A stretch of DNA of 64,000 nt from Tenacibaculum larymnensis. GTDB taxonomy: Bacteria > Bacteroidota > Bacteroidia > Flavobacteriales > Flavobacteriaceae. A program made the position numbers and the translations under genes. Each line of letters opens with the position of its first letter. Position 1 is the first letter of the stretch. Positions 9,260-17,236 of the stretch are shown here, piece after piece. Below the pieces are notes generated by a model. That model was not told where the DNA came from and made no database searches. It saw only the letters and a program-made list of their open reading frames with translations. The stretch spans positions 248,001-312,000 of the forward strand of contig NZ_JAIWJY010000004.1 of the NCBI RefSeq assembly GCF_028829235.1, read 5' to 3'.

Positions 9260-10155
9260 TGAATGATACTTTTTTAAATATCATACAATGGAAAAAAATT
9301 ATATACTTTATTTTTATCCTATTCTTATTTAAGTTTTCTTTTTTACATGGTTATGGTTTTAAAACAACTCTTTCTTTCCTTGATTTAGGTTTGTTATCTA
9401 TCTCTAGTGCTTTTTTACTAGCTTCTGGTTACTTGACCAGTTTTTTCTTTAGAAACACACAAAAAAAAACTAGACTCCCTTTACAAAAAGTAAAAAATCT
9501 ATCCATTTACTTAATGCTAATAGGCATTATTGTAGGGTTATATTTATCTATAAAAGTAAACAAAGCTTGGTATGGACTTATATTTATAGCCTGCCCTATT
9601 ATTGTATACCTTTACTCTAAAAACAACACTCAAAAAACTTTTTTTAGCAACATTGTTACGTCTTTTCTAAAACCTTTTGCACTACTTACTCTTTGGTGGT
9701 TTGATTTTCCTCTTAATTTATCGATAGAGCAATGGGAGTTGTTTTACGACCTTCAACTAATAACTATTGCTTATGTAACCATCTCTTTTTTGAGTAATAT
9801 CGTTGTTGAAATAATTATTGATATTATTAACGTAAATCAAGATAATTTAAACAAACAAAATACCCTTCCTGTTTTATTAGGACGAAAAAGGGCAAAAAAC
9901 ATTGCTTTAATGCTCTCTATAATAGGTTGCTTATTTGTATTTTCAATAGCAATTTCTTTTATTAAAAACAAGTTCATTTTCTCAACAATTATGTTACTAG
10001 GAACAATTCCTGAGCTATACTTTATTTACCGATTAATGCTAGCTTCTGAAGCTAAGGACTATAAGGCTTTGCATAAAATTAGTTACGTTAATTTCCTTTT
10101 AGCCCTCTTAAGTGTTCCTACCATAGGTTATTATATAAAATATGTTATCAACTAA
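9259..10155 (+). CDS. UbiA-like membrane prenyltransferase homologue, first Asp motif missing
   Basis: A 298-residue polytopic membrane protein with about eight hydrophobic segments, in the position (smpB / maf side) where Flavobacteriaceae usually carry a UbiA-type geranylgeranylglycerol-phosphate transferase homologue. The second acidic motif region is recognisable (EIIIDIINVNQD, then NTLPVLLGRKRAKN). The first motif, normally NDxxDxxxD after an AAG-N start, reads SGYLTSFFFRNTQKKTR and has no aspartate. An A9 run (9461-9469) lies exactly there. UbiA enzymes need both motifs to bind Mg-diphosphate, so activity is doubtful. It overlaps maf by 14 bp, so the operon arrangement is intact. Confidence 0.7.
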   Translation: MNDTFLNIIQWKKIIYFIFILFLFKFSFLHGYGFKTTLSFLDLGLLSISSAFLLASGYLTSFFFRNTQKKTRLPLQKVKNLSIYLMLIGIIVGLYLSIKVNKAWYGLIFIACPIIVYLYSKNNTQKTFFSNIVTSFLKPFALLTLWWFDFPLNLSIEQWELFYDLQLITIAYVTISFLSNIVVEIIIDIINVNQDNLNKQNTLPVLLGRKRAKNIALMLSIIGCLFVFSIAISFIKNKFIFSTIMLLGTIPELYFIYRLMLASEAKDYKALHKISYVNFLLALLSVPTIGYYIKYVIN

Positions 10156-10723
10156 ACTATCAAAATACTCCATTATTCTTGCTTCAAATTCACCTAGAAG
10201 ACAAGAATTAATAAAAAGTTTAGACATTCCTTTTTCTATTAAAACAAAGGAAGTTGAAGAAATCTATCCTAAAGAGCTAAAACATTCAGAAATAACTGAT
10301 TTTTTAGCTGATTTGAAAGCTACTCCTTTCAAAAAAGAGTTAAAAGAAAACGAGTTGTTAATAACGTCTGACACTATAGTATGGATAAACAAAAGAGCTT
10401 TAGGAAAACCTAAAAATTATGATGAAGCATTTCAAATGCTTAAAGAGATATCTAATAACAAACATGAAGTTATCACTTCTATATGTATTACTGGTAAATC
10501 ATTTCAAAAAACGGTGAATGATACCACTATTGTTAATTTTAGGGAACTATCGGACGAAGAAATTAACTACTACATAAACACTTATAAACCTTTTGATAAA
10601 GCTGGAGCTTATGGTATTCAAGAATGGATTGGTAAAATAGGAATTACTAAAATTAAAGGAAGCTATTTTAACGTTATGGGATTTCCTATTCATAAACTTT
10701 ACAAAGAATTATCAAAATTGTAG
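10142..10723 (+). CDS. maf: Maf-family nucleotide pyrophosphatase
   Basis: A 193-residue Maf protein. It begins with the phosphate-binding signature SNSPRRQELI (about 14-23) and continues with the conserved TSDTIVWIN strand, LGKP, and the DKAGAYGIQEW motif typical of the dTTP/UTP pyrophosphatase subgroup. Such enzymes hydrolyse non-canonical or excess nucleoside triphosphates to monophosphates, limiting their incorporation. The start codon lies inside the end of the UbiA-like gene, indicating translational coupling. Length and motifs are normal. Confidence 0.92.
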   Translation: MLSTKLSKYSIILASNSPRRQELIKSLDIPFSIKTKEVEEIYPKELKHSEITDFLADLKATPFKKELKENELLITSDTIVWINKRALGKPKNYDEAFQMLKEISNNKHEVITSICITGKSFQKTVNDTTIVNFRELSDEEINYYINTYKPFDKAGAYGIQEWIGKIGITKIKGSYFNVMGFPIHKLYKELSKL

Positions 10724-10777
10724 CTTTACATCTATATAAAAGATTATTTTTGACGCGTATTTACACAACACAAACTG

Positions 10778-11728
10778 ATGAAAAAATATACTTATACTGA
10801 AAAAAAAGATACCCGTTCTGGGTTTGGTGATGGTTTAACTGAATTAGGACAAAAAAATCCTAATGTTGTAGCCTTATGTGCAGATTTAACAGGTTCATTG
10901 AAAATGAATGAGTTTGCTGAAAATCATCCAGAACGTTTTTATCAAGTAGGAATTGCTGAAGCAAACATGATAGGAATTGCAGCTGGATTAACAATTGGAG
11001 GAAAAATTCCTTTTACTGGTACATTCGCTAACTTTTCTACTGGTAGAGTTTATGACCAAATTCGTCAATCAGTTGCTTATTCTGATAAAAACGTAAAAAT
11101 TTGTGCTTCTCACGCTGGATTAACTTTAGGTGAAGACGGAGCAACACACCAAATTTTAGAAGATATTGGATTAATGAAAATGTTGCCAGGAATGACTGTA
11201 ATAAACACTTGTGATTATAGCCAAACTAAAGCTGCAACTTTAGCAATAGCAGAACATGAAGGTCCTGTATATTTACGTTTTGGGCGTCCAAAAGTACCGG
11301 TATTTATGACCGAACAACCTTTTGAAATAGGAAAAGCTATTCAACTTACCGAAGGTAACGATGTTACTATTGTTGCTACTGGTCATTTAGTTTGGGAAGC
11401 CTTACAAGCTGCTGAGCAATTAGAAGCCAAAGGTATTTCTGCAGAAGTAATAAATATTCATACAATCAAGCCATTAGATGAAGAAGCTATTTTAAAATCT
11501 GTTGCCAAAACAGGATGTATAGTTACTGCTGAAGAACATAATAAATATGGAGGCTTAGGAGAAAGTGTTGCTCGCTGTTTAGCTACTAATGTACCTACTC
11601 CACAAGAATTTGTTGCTGTAAATGATAGTTTTGGAGAATCTGCTACTCCAGATGAACTAATGAAAAAATATGGCTTAAATGATGAAGCCATAGTAAAAGC
11701 AGTTGAAAAAGTTATTTCTAGAAAATAA
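10778..11728 (+). CDS. Transketolase, C-terminal-half subunit
   Basis: A 316-residue protein equal to the pyrimidine-binding plus C-terminal domains of transketolase. It starts with [12 protein letters not shown] and contains DLTGSLKMN, the [15 protein letters not shown] cofactor motif with the catalytic glutamate, the [15 protein letters not shown] substrate segment and a C-terminal ferredoxin-like domain (about 190-316). In many Bacteroidota transketolase is split into an N-subunit (about 280 residues, thiamine-diphosphate binding) and this C-subunit, usually adjacent. Here no N-subunit gene lies in the window; maf precedes it by 54 bp. It could also serve a DXS-like paralogue, but the length and motifs favour transketolase. 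Confidence 0.85.
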   Translation: MKKYTYTEKKDTRSGFGDGLTELGQKNPNVVALCADLTGSLKMNEFAENHPERFYQVGIAEANMIGIAAGLTIGGKIPFTGTFANFSTGRVYDQIRQSVAYSDKNVKICASHAGLTLGEDGATHQILEDIGLMKMLPGMTVINTCDYSQTKAATLAIAEHEGPVYLRFGRPKVPVFMTEQPFEIGKAIQLTEGNDVTIVATGHLVWEALQAAEQLEAKGISAEVINIHTIKPLDEEAILKSVAKTGCIVTAEEHNKYGGLGESVARCLATNVPTPQEFVAVNDSFGESATPDELMKKYGLNDEAIVKAVEKVISRK

Positions 11729-11749
11729 GAATATAAGCACTCAAACAAT

Positions 11750-11790
11750 AAATACATCACTTTTTAAGTTTAAAGTGATGTATTTTTTTT
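11750..11790 (+). terminator. Terminator after the transketolase subunit
   Basis: A 12-bp stem (ATACATCACTTT / AAAGTGATGTAT) with an 8-nt loop is followed by a run of T. Confidence 0.85.
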
Positions 11791-11838
11791 ATAAAAAAGT
11801 AAATATTTAACCCAATTTAACAGTGTAAATTAATAACA

Positions 11839-12450
11839 ATGAAAAAAGCAATTTTTATTTTATGCCTTCTAATAGGAGGCTCTCAATTAGTGCAAAGCCA
11901 AATCCAAGGAGGTATAAAAGGTGGTATCAACTACAACTCTGATTCTTTTTCTGATGTAAAAGACGACGTCTTTAATGGAGCTAAAAGTAAAACAGGTTTT
12001 CATGCCGGTGGTTGGTTACGTATAAAATTACCTGCTACAGGTTTATATATTAGACCTGAATTGGTATATACGCAATTAAGCAACGAAGTTTCTTATGAGC
12101 CTTCTGGTTTTACTGCCAAAACTACCACCTATGAAATTCAAAAAATAGATATTCCTGTTTTATTAGGATTCAACTTTTTAAAGGTAGGACATGTTTTTGC
12201 TGGACCTTCTTTTCAGTATATTTTAGATTCTGATTTTAATATTGAAGATCTTAAACAAGTAGATTCTGATGGTTTTTCTGTTGGATTACAATTAGGTGTT
12301 GGTGTTGAGCTTGGTAAATTAGGATTAGATGTACGTTGGGAAAGAGCTTTGTCAGATACTGAAGCCGAATTTGTAGACTCTAATGTTGGAAACGTAAATT
12401 TTGATACTCGTGTAAATCAAATTATTGTTGGTTTATCATATAGATTCTAA
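11839..12450 (+). CDS. PorT-like outer-membrane beta-barrel protein
   Basis: A 203-residue secreted barrel. The signal peptide MKKAIFILCLLIGGSQLVQS is followed by the GGIKGGINYNS strand and the repeated long beta strands of the PorT/beta-barrel family, including GLYIRPELVYTQL, IDIPVLLGFNF, GPSFQYIL and a C-terminal IIVGLSYRF ending in Phe. Members are abundant in Bacteroidota; most have unknown cargo or structural roles. This is a single gene with terminators on both sides. It is a general PorT-family protein and not specifically the gliding/T9SS PorT. Confidence 0.8.
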   Translation: MKKAIFILCLLIGGSQLVQSQIQGGIKGGINYNSDSFSDVKDDVFNGAKSKTGFHAGGWLRIKLPATGLYIRPELVYTQLSNEVSYEPSGFTAKTTTYEIQKIDIPVLLGFNFLKVGHVFAGPSFQYILDSDFNIEDLKQVDSDGFSVGLQLGVGVELGKLGLDVRWERALSDTEAEFVDSNVGNVNFDTRVNQIIVGLSYRF

Positions 12451-12478
12451 AACATTTTAAAGTTAAATACAAAAAAAA

Positions 12479-12508
12479 ACCGAAGTTAAAACTTCGGTTT
12501 TTTTTATA
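12479..12508. terminator. Bidirectional terminator
   Basis: A stem AACCGAAGT / ACTTCGGTT with a short A-rich loop is flanked by A and T runs, placed between the convergent PorT-like and FKBP genes. Confidence 0.85.
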
Positions 12509-12519
12509 ACTTTTTATAT

Positions 12520-13389
12520 CTAAAAAATGTCTCTATTTAAATAATCAGGTACATTAGGTTTATTTGGGTCACTAAAATCGTTTGCTGGATTTCCGTCTCC
12601 ATTTTTGTCCTCATCTTTTGATAAAACACCGTCACCATCATCATCAGTATCTAAATAATTAGGCACACCGTCTCCGTCTGTATCATCATTTCTGGGATTT
12701 CCATCTCCATCTGGATCTTCGTTGATGGAAGCTACCCCATCTTGATCCTCATCAGTATCTGGAACCAAATCCCACAACTCGATATAAAACATCAATAAAG
12801 AATTTGGGGCTATAGTAGTTGTTCCTCTATTTGCATAAGCTAATCCAGAAGGTATAAACAAAATTCCTTTTCCTCCATTCTCATAATTAATAGGTCCATC
12901 ATTTGTTACATTGTTTCCTCCTTTAAAATGAATAAAACTATAAGTCCAACCTCTAATAACATTGTTTAAAGAAAACCATGCAGTGTTTTTATCAAAATCT
13001 GGACTTAAACTGTCTTTTCTAACGATTCTTTGTCCCCTATATTTAGCATAAACAGAGTCCATTACCGTTGGAAACCCTTTGTCCTCATCTGGAGTACCTA
13101 CTCTATTTACATAATAATAAAGTTTATAATTAATATCATTTTCAGTTACTTCTTTAGTCACCAACTTATCATCATCAAATAATGATGTTTCATTATTGGT
13201 AATAGGTTTAACTGAATCTAAAACCTCATTATAATAGTTATTCTTCAAAAATGTAACCAAAGAGTCATTATCAATTATAGCTTGTGCCTCATGGTCAAAA
13301 TTATCAACGGGTGAATTGCTATCACTTCCACAAGCGTATAAAAGAGTACCTACAATGGCAGTACAAAGTAAATGTTTAAATTTTATCAT
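12520..13389 (-). CDS. FKBP-type peptidyl-prolyl isomerase lipoprotein with type-3 calcium repeats
   Basis: A 289-residue envelope lipoprotein. The signal peptide ends in TLLYACGS, giving lipid-modified Cys20. An FKBP-like domain spans about residues 95-208, with VIRGWTYSFIHFKGG, FIPSGLAYANRG and LLMFYIELWDL matching the FKBP core. The tail from about residue 210 is a run of Asp-rich thrombospondin type-3-like repeats (DTDEDQDGV, DPDGDGNPRNDDTDGDG and so on) expected to bind many calcium ions. The protein probably assists folding in the periplasm or on the surface. Domain order is typical of flavobacterial FKBP lipoproteins; activity of the isomerase domain is not proven by the sequence. Confidence 0.82.
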   Translation of the reverse strand: MIKFKHLLCTAIVGTLLYACGSDSNSPVDNFDHEAQAIIDNDSLVTFLKNNYYNEVLDSVKPITNNETSLFDDDKLVTKEVTENDINYKLYYYVNRVGTPDEDKGFPTVMDSVYAKYRGQRIVRKDSLSPDFDKNTAWFSLNNVIRGWTYSFIHFKGGNNVTNDGPINYENGGKGILFIPSGLAYANRGTTTIAPNSLLMFYIELWDLVPDTDEDQDGVASINEDPDGDGNPRNDDTDGDGVPNYLDTDDDGDGVLSKDEDKNGDGNPANDFSDPNKPNVPDYLNRDIF

Positions 13390-13427
13390 TTAATTCTGAA
13401 ATTTTAACGCGCAATTTACCATTTTTA

Positions 13428-13435
13428 TACCTTTG
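13428..13435 (+). promoter_or_regulatory. -7 box before the S4-domain gene
   Basis: TACCTTTG matches TAnnTTTG and lies 33 bp upstream of the ATG at 13469. Confidence 0.65.
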
Positions 13436-13468
13436 TAAAAAACGAAACGATAAAAATTAACTTTTTAT

Positions 13469-13858
13469 ATGAGAATTGACAAATATTTGTGGTGTATTCG
13501 CTTATTTAAAACCCGTAGTATTGCCACAGATGCTTGTAAAAAAGGGCATGTTAAAATAGAGGGTACTAACCTTAAACCTTCAAAAGAAATATTTGGTAAT
13601 GAAGAAATTACCATCCGTAAAAACCAAATAAATTACAAAATTAAAGTTATAGACATCCCTCCTAACCGCGTTGGGGCTAAATTGGTTGATTTATACAGAA
13701 AAGATTTAACCCCTAAAGAAGAGTTTGAAAAAACTGAGTTATTAAAATACGCTAAGGACTATTATCGTAAAAAAGGAACTGGACGTCCTACAAAAAAAGA
13801 TCGTCGTGATATTGACGATTATTATGACGATTCTAATAAAAATGATGTTAATTTGTAA
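13469..13858 (+). CDS. S4-domain RNA-binding protein (HslR-like)
   Basis: A 129-residue basic protein. The S4 domain fills residues 1-60 with MRIDKYLWCIRLFKTRS, the helix-turn region ATDACKKGHVKI and the NYKIKVIDI strand. In Escherichia coli the homologous HslR binds stalled 50S subunits carrying nascent chains. The C-terminal part (RKKGTGRPTKKDRRDIDDYY) is a charged tail usual for the flavobacterial members. It has its own promoter box, and the following phosphoribosyltransferase starts 30 bp after its stop, so they probably form one transcript. Confidence 0.88.
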   Translation: MRIDKYLWCIRLFKTRSIATDACKKGHVKIEGTNLKPSKEIFGNEEITIRKNQINYKIKVIDIPPNRVGAKLVDLYRKDLTPKEEFEKTELLKYAKDYYRKKGTGRPTKKDRRDIDDYYDDSNKNDVNL

Positions 13859-13888
13859 TTCCAAATTAAGTTAAAATTAGCTAATAGA

Positions 13889-14392
13889 ATGACTGAAGTA
13901 AATAATATCATCTTAAACAATACTCAGGTTGAACAAAAAATTCGTCGAATAGCCTTTCAAATCTATGAAAGTAATAGTAACGAAACGGAAATTATTATTG
14001 CTGGTATTGCTGATAATGGATATTTTTTAGCAGAAAAAATTTCAACTGTTTTAAGTCAGGTTTCTCCTATAAAAGTAACATTATGTAAAGTTTTTATTGA
14101 TAAGAAAAAACCAATCAGTCCAATCACTACCTCTATAAGTAGTAAAGAGTACCAAAATAAAGCATTAGTTTTAGTCGATGATGTTTTAAACTCAGGTACC
14201 ACCCTTATATATGGTGTTAAGCATTTTTTAGAAGTCCCTTTAAAACGATTTAAGACTGCTGTGTTAGTAAATAGAAACCACAAAAAATATCCTGTTAAGG
14301 CTGACTTTAAAGGTCTATCTTTATCTACATCTATTAAGGAACATGTAGTTGTTGAATTCAAAGCTAATGAAACAATTGCTTATTTAACTTAA
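13889..14392 (+). CDS. Phosphoribosyltransferase-domain protein (PyrR-like)
   Basis: A 167-residue type I phosphoribosyltransferase. The PRPP-binding loop appears as LVLVDDVLNSGTT (about 93-105), preceded by the IIAGIADNGYFLAEKI dinucleotide-like turn. It resembles PyrR, which in other bacteria is a uracil phosphoribosyltransferase and attenuation regulator, but no pyr genes or PyrR leader are nearby, so substrate and role are open. The gene follows the S4 protein closely and overlaps the convergent aroK by 9 bp at the 3' ends. Confidence 0.78.
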   Translation: MTEVNNIILNNTQVEQKIRRIAFQIYESNSNETEIIIAGIADNGYFLAEKISTVLSQVSPIKVTLCKVFIDKKKPISPITTSISSKEYQNKALVLVDDVLNSGTTLIYGVKHFLEVPLKRFKTAVLVNRNHKKYPVKADFKGLSLSTSIKEHVVVEFKANETIAYLT

Positions 14393-14905
14393 AATTGATT
14401 GTAAACTATCCATAATTTCGTCAATACTTTTATCATCTACGGCTATCTTATATTTAGCTTGATTATAAAAATAGCTTCGTTCAAATAAGTGTTTTGCAAC
14501 GAATTCTGCCAACTCTTCTTTATTATTTAAGCGAGCAACTAATGGACGTTTACTTTTTTCCTTTGTTAGCCTGTCTACAATAGTATTTATACTCGTCTTT
14601 AAATACACCGACCTCACGTCGTTAAAACTTAATAACACATCCATATTTCCTGCATAACAAGGTGTACCTCCTCCTAAAGACAATATAAAGCTCTTTTCTT
14701 GCTCCAAAAGCTCTTTTAAATATATATGTTCTTGCTTTCTAAAATAAATCTCTCCTTTCTGTTCAAAAATCTCAGAAACTGTTTTTTCTTCTTTTTTTTC
14801 GATATACTCATCTAAATCAACAAACGGAATTTCCATTTTTTCGGCTAAATTTCGTCCAATTGTCGATTTTCCACTCGCCATATATCCTAATAATACAATT
14901 TTCAT
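14384..14905 (-). CDS. aroK: Shikimate kinase
   Basis: A 173-residue P-loop kinase that phosphorylates shikimate at the 3-hydroxyl in the aromatic amino-acid pathway. Walker A is GYMASGKSTIG (7-17), followed by the DLDEYIE shikimate-binding Asp, FRKQE with the conserved Arg, SLGGGTPCY (Walker B-like, Gly-rich), and the lid arginine in KRPLV. Length is normal. It is read on the minus strand, convergent with the phosphoribosyltransferase gene, and divergent from the tRNA pair. Another gene of the pathway, aroQ, is 35 kb away in this window. Confidence 0.94.
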   Translation of the reverse strand: MKIVLLGYMASGKSTIGRNLAEKMEIPFVDLDEYIEKKEEKTVSEIFEQKGEIYFRKQEHIYLKELLEQEKSFILSLGGGTPCYAGNMDVLLSFNDVRSVYLKTSINTIVDRLTKEKSKRPLVARLNNKEELAEFVAKHLFERSYFYNQAKYKIAVDDKSIDEIMDSLQSILS

Positions 14906-14960
14906 AAACTAGTAATTAAGCAGTTACAAATATGAGTAAAAAATATTACAAAAAAGCTTT

Positions 14961-14988
14961 TTTGATTTAAAGAACAGTTGTATATTTG
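14961..14988 (+). promoter_or_regulatory. Promoter of the tRNA pair
   Basis: TTTG at 14961-14964 and TATATTTG at 14981-14988 match the Bacteroidota -33 and -7 elements with a 16-bp spacer, slightly short. The mature tRNA-Lys starts 24 bp after the -7 box. Confidence 0.7.
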
Positions 14989-15012
14989 CAACCGCTTTCA
15001 CAAAGAAGCAAT

Positions 15013-15085
15013 GACCGGGTAGCTCAGTTGGTAGAGCATCTCCCTTTTAAGGAGAGGGTCCTGGGTTCGAGCCCCAGCCCGGTCA
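15013..15085 (+). tRNA. tRNA-Lys (anticodon TTT)
   Basis: A 73-nt cloverleaf: acceptor GACCGGG/CCCGGTC, D-arm GCTC-AGTTGGTA-GAGC, anticodon stem TCTCC/GGAGA with loop CTTTTAA (anticodon TTT at 15046-15048), and T-arm CTGGG-TTCGAGC-CCCAG. All stems pair perfectly. CCA is not encoded, in keeping with the cca gene elsewhere in the window. Confidence 0.98.
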
Positions 15086-15086
15086 C

Positions 15087-15116
15087 AAAAAGTTAAGCAT
15101 TCCGCTTAACTTTTTT
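15087..15116 (+). terminator. Hairpin between the two tRNAs
   Basis: The stem AGTTAAGC / GCTTAACT with a 5-nt loop and a following T-run looks like a rho-independent terminator placed 8 bp before tRNA-Leu. There is no space for a second promoter, so it must be partly read through, or act as a processing signal. Confidence 0.65.
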
Positions 15117-15123
15117 AGTTTAT

Positions 15124-15206
15124 GCACGTATGGCGGAATTGGTAGACGCGCAGGCTTGAGGGGCTTGTTTCCAACGGAAGTGCAGGTTCGACTCCTGTTA
15201 CGTGCA
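15124..15206 (+). tRNA. tRNA-Leu (anticodon GAG)
   Basis: An 83-nt class II tRNA: acceptor GCACGTA/TACGTGC, leucine-type D-arm (GGCGGAATTGGTAGACGC), anticodon stem CAGGC/GCTTG with loop TTGAGGG (anticodon GAG at 15158-15160), a variable arm near TTTCCAACGGAA, and T-arm GCAGG-TTCGACT-CCTGT. CCA is not encoded. It reads CUC and CUU codons. Confidence 0.96.
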
Positions 15207-15210
15207 CAAA

Positions 15211-15244
15211 AAAGCACAATACATTTTTGTATTGTGCTTTTTTT
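15211..15244. terminator. Terminator after tRNA-Leu
   Basis: A 12-bp stem (AAAGCACAATAC / GTATTGTGCTTT) with a 6-nt loop and flanking A and T runs can stop both the tRNA transcript and the cytolysin-like gene coming from the other side. Confidence 0.88.
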
Positions 15245-15294
15245 ATTTATATAAGACAAGGAGACTAAAAAAAACCTCCTTGTGTTTAAGTTAT

Positions 15295-17013
15295 TTAATT
15301 TAATATATATGTGTTATAGTCTAAATAACAAGTATCATCTTGAACTATAGTCCTTACTCCATTCCATGTTTGATTATGAAAACCATCTCCTACTGTATAA
15401 TTATCTACATACGGATTGTGTCTTGTATAATCTTCCCATTTTTTTGAACTAAGATTATACTCATACTCATTATAAGCCTTTGCTCCATCTCTATAAACAT
15501 AACATCCAGAATCACATTCTCCTATTACAGAAACTATTCTAAAACGTTCACCTGCTTTAGCCTTTACCATAAAGTCAATTACTTTTCCATCAGCTACACT
15601 TCTTTTTTCGCCAAATCTATAATAGTCTAAACCTACATGCTCTTCAATTCCGTACCCCCAATAAATTTTCTTTCCTGTTAAATACCAAGATCCTAGTTCT
15701 TGGTCATACTTTTCTACATAAAATCTACCGAAAAGCTCAGCTCCACTAGTTCCATGATCACTTCCATATAGAGCTACATTAGTTGGGTCTACTCTTATTT
15801 TATCATAATATACTAAATCACATTCTTTGATAATATACTCTAAATTTGAACTTACTTTAAAAGGTCTGTTATCGTAAGTGTAATTTACTTTATAAGAAAT
15901 CGGATACCCTGGATTATCAACTGATACCTCCGCTCCTTCTTTCAGAAAATCAACAACCCTATCTAAATTATTAGCCATAGCTGCTAAAGATGATGCTATT
16001 CCAGAAGTAGCATTTCCTCCCAATTGCTTAACTTTAACAGTAGATTCACTAAAAATTGATTTATACCTAGCTTCTAATTCTGCATTCACTTCTGTTCCTA
16101 CTGATTTATAAGCAAAATTCAGAGCTGCTTCAACTTCTTTAGCACTACTACTAGATTCATAAATTAACGTATACAGTTTACCATAAGTTACTGATTCTAT
16201 ATACGAAGATGGGTTTTGTTGATCTTCACTTACCTCTAAATAATCAGTAACATAAGGTTTTAACCTCTCTGGGGAAACATTATTATTTAACCAACCATTC
16301 TTTCCTATAATTCCTTCTTTAGGAGATACTGAAGCTGTAAAAAAACGTTGTTTCAAAGTAACTGCATATCTAGTTTTCTGGGTAGAGAAGTCTAACCCAA
16401 AACTACCTGACACATTTACACTAGGTCCAGAATATCCTGCATTTAAAGATAATTGAAATTGTTTTTCATCATGAATTCTTTGAATACTAATATCAAAACT
16501 AGCAGGAAAATTAGCTTCACTCTTATAGTAAGCATTTAAAATAGAGTTTAAATTATCTTGAACTTTTCCTGGTGTTGGTTCTTCAATTGTTCTTGATGTA
16601 GAAGCAGATGTTCCTGACAACACATTTACTCTTACCTCTAAAGGATTCCTATCTTCTCCAAAAATAGGTATAGACACTGGGGCTCCTTCTTGTATAGATC
16701 TCGCAGCTACCAAATTACCAGGCCATAGTAAAGAACTATTTGCATCCAAAATAAAGAAATCTGAATCTGTTTGAGTAAATGACACTTCTTTATCTACACA
16801 ATTCTCTTCTACAGCTACTCCTTTAGCTCTGGAAAAAGTGTTATCATATAGTTCATTAATATTTAAATTATGAATACCATCTGGTGTATCCGGTGTTATA
16901 AATTGAGCTACTTGCTCTTTACTAGAATTTATTTCAGAATTATGTAATAGATCGTCGTTTTGACATGAAATAATTGAAAAGAGGGTTAATCCAAGTATTT
17001 TTAGATTTTTCAT
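15295..17013 (-). CDS. Thiol-activated cytolysin-like lipoprotein (CDC/CDCL family)
   Basis: A 572-residue protein related to cholesterol-dependent cytolysins, toxins that oligomerise on membranes and insert a large beta-barrel pore. The N-terminus (MKNLKILGLTLFSIISC) looks like a lipoprotein signal with Cys17. Family landmarks in order: SSLLWPGNLVAA (93-104, toxin YPGAL region), PTPGKVQDNLNSIL (147-160), FFTASVSP (224-231), SVTYGKLYTLIYESSSSAKEVEAAL (274-298, toxin NVAYGRT region), LGGNA (331-335) and NPGYPISYKVNY (367-378). Domain 4 from about 400 is divergent; ECDSGCYVYRD (499-509) sits where toxins carry the ECTGLAWEWWR undecapeptide but has no Trp. It is encoded beside two tRNA genes. 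Toxin function is inference. Confidence 0.85.
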   Translation of the reverse strand: MKNLKILGLTLFSIISCQNDDLLHNSEINSSKEQVAQFITPDTPDGIHNLNINELYDNTFSRAKGVAVEENCVDKEVSFTQTDSDFFILDANSSLLWPGNLVAARSIQEGAPVSIPIFGEDRNPLEVRVNVLSGTSASTSRTIEEPTPGKVQDNLNSILNAYYKSEANFPASFDISIQRIHDEKQFQLSLNAGYSGPSVNVSGSFGLDFSTQKTRYAVTLKQRFFTASVSPKEGIIGKNGWLNNNVSPERLKPYVTDYLEVSEDQQNPSSYIESVTYGKLYTLIYESSSSAKEVEAALNFAYKSVGTEVNAELEARYKSIFSESTVKVKQLGGNATSGIASSLAAMANNLDRVVDFLKEGAEVSVDNPGYPISYKVNYTYDNRPFKVSSNLEYIIKECDLVYYDKIRVDPTNVALYGSDHGTSGAELFGRFYVEKYDQELGSWYLTGKKIYWGYGIEEHVGLDYYRFGEKRSVADGKVIDFMVKAKAGERFRIVSVIGECDSGCYVYRDGAKAYNEYEYNLSSKKWEDYTRHNPYVDNYTVGDGFHNQTWNGVRTIVQDDTCYLDYNTYILN

Positions 17014-17236
17014 TTATTTATTTTTTAAATTTAATATTGTACTAATTAAGACCTCGAGGAGTAATTAAACAATCTCAAATACGTTTCCCCTACTTTTTTA
17101 TTTATTTTTTTAAATTATCTCTACTTATTTATGTTTTTATTTATTAATTATCATTAAAAAAACACACACAACAAAACAATAATTAATTTCACAAATTATT
17201 AACGAGTACAAAGCCTATTATTCTTATTTTCGCTTT

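Noticed and set aside
9461..9469. A9 run in the UbiA-like gene as a frameshift that would restore the lost motif
   Set aside because: Shifting the frame before or after the run does not produce an aspartate-rich NDxxD segment and meets stops.
15207..17236. att-like copy of the tRNA-Leu 3' end around the toxin gene
   Set aside because: I looked for the TTCGACTCCTGTTACGTGC block and saw no second copy in the region.
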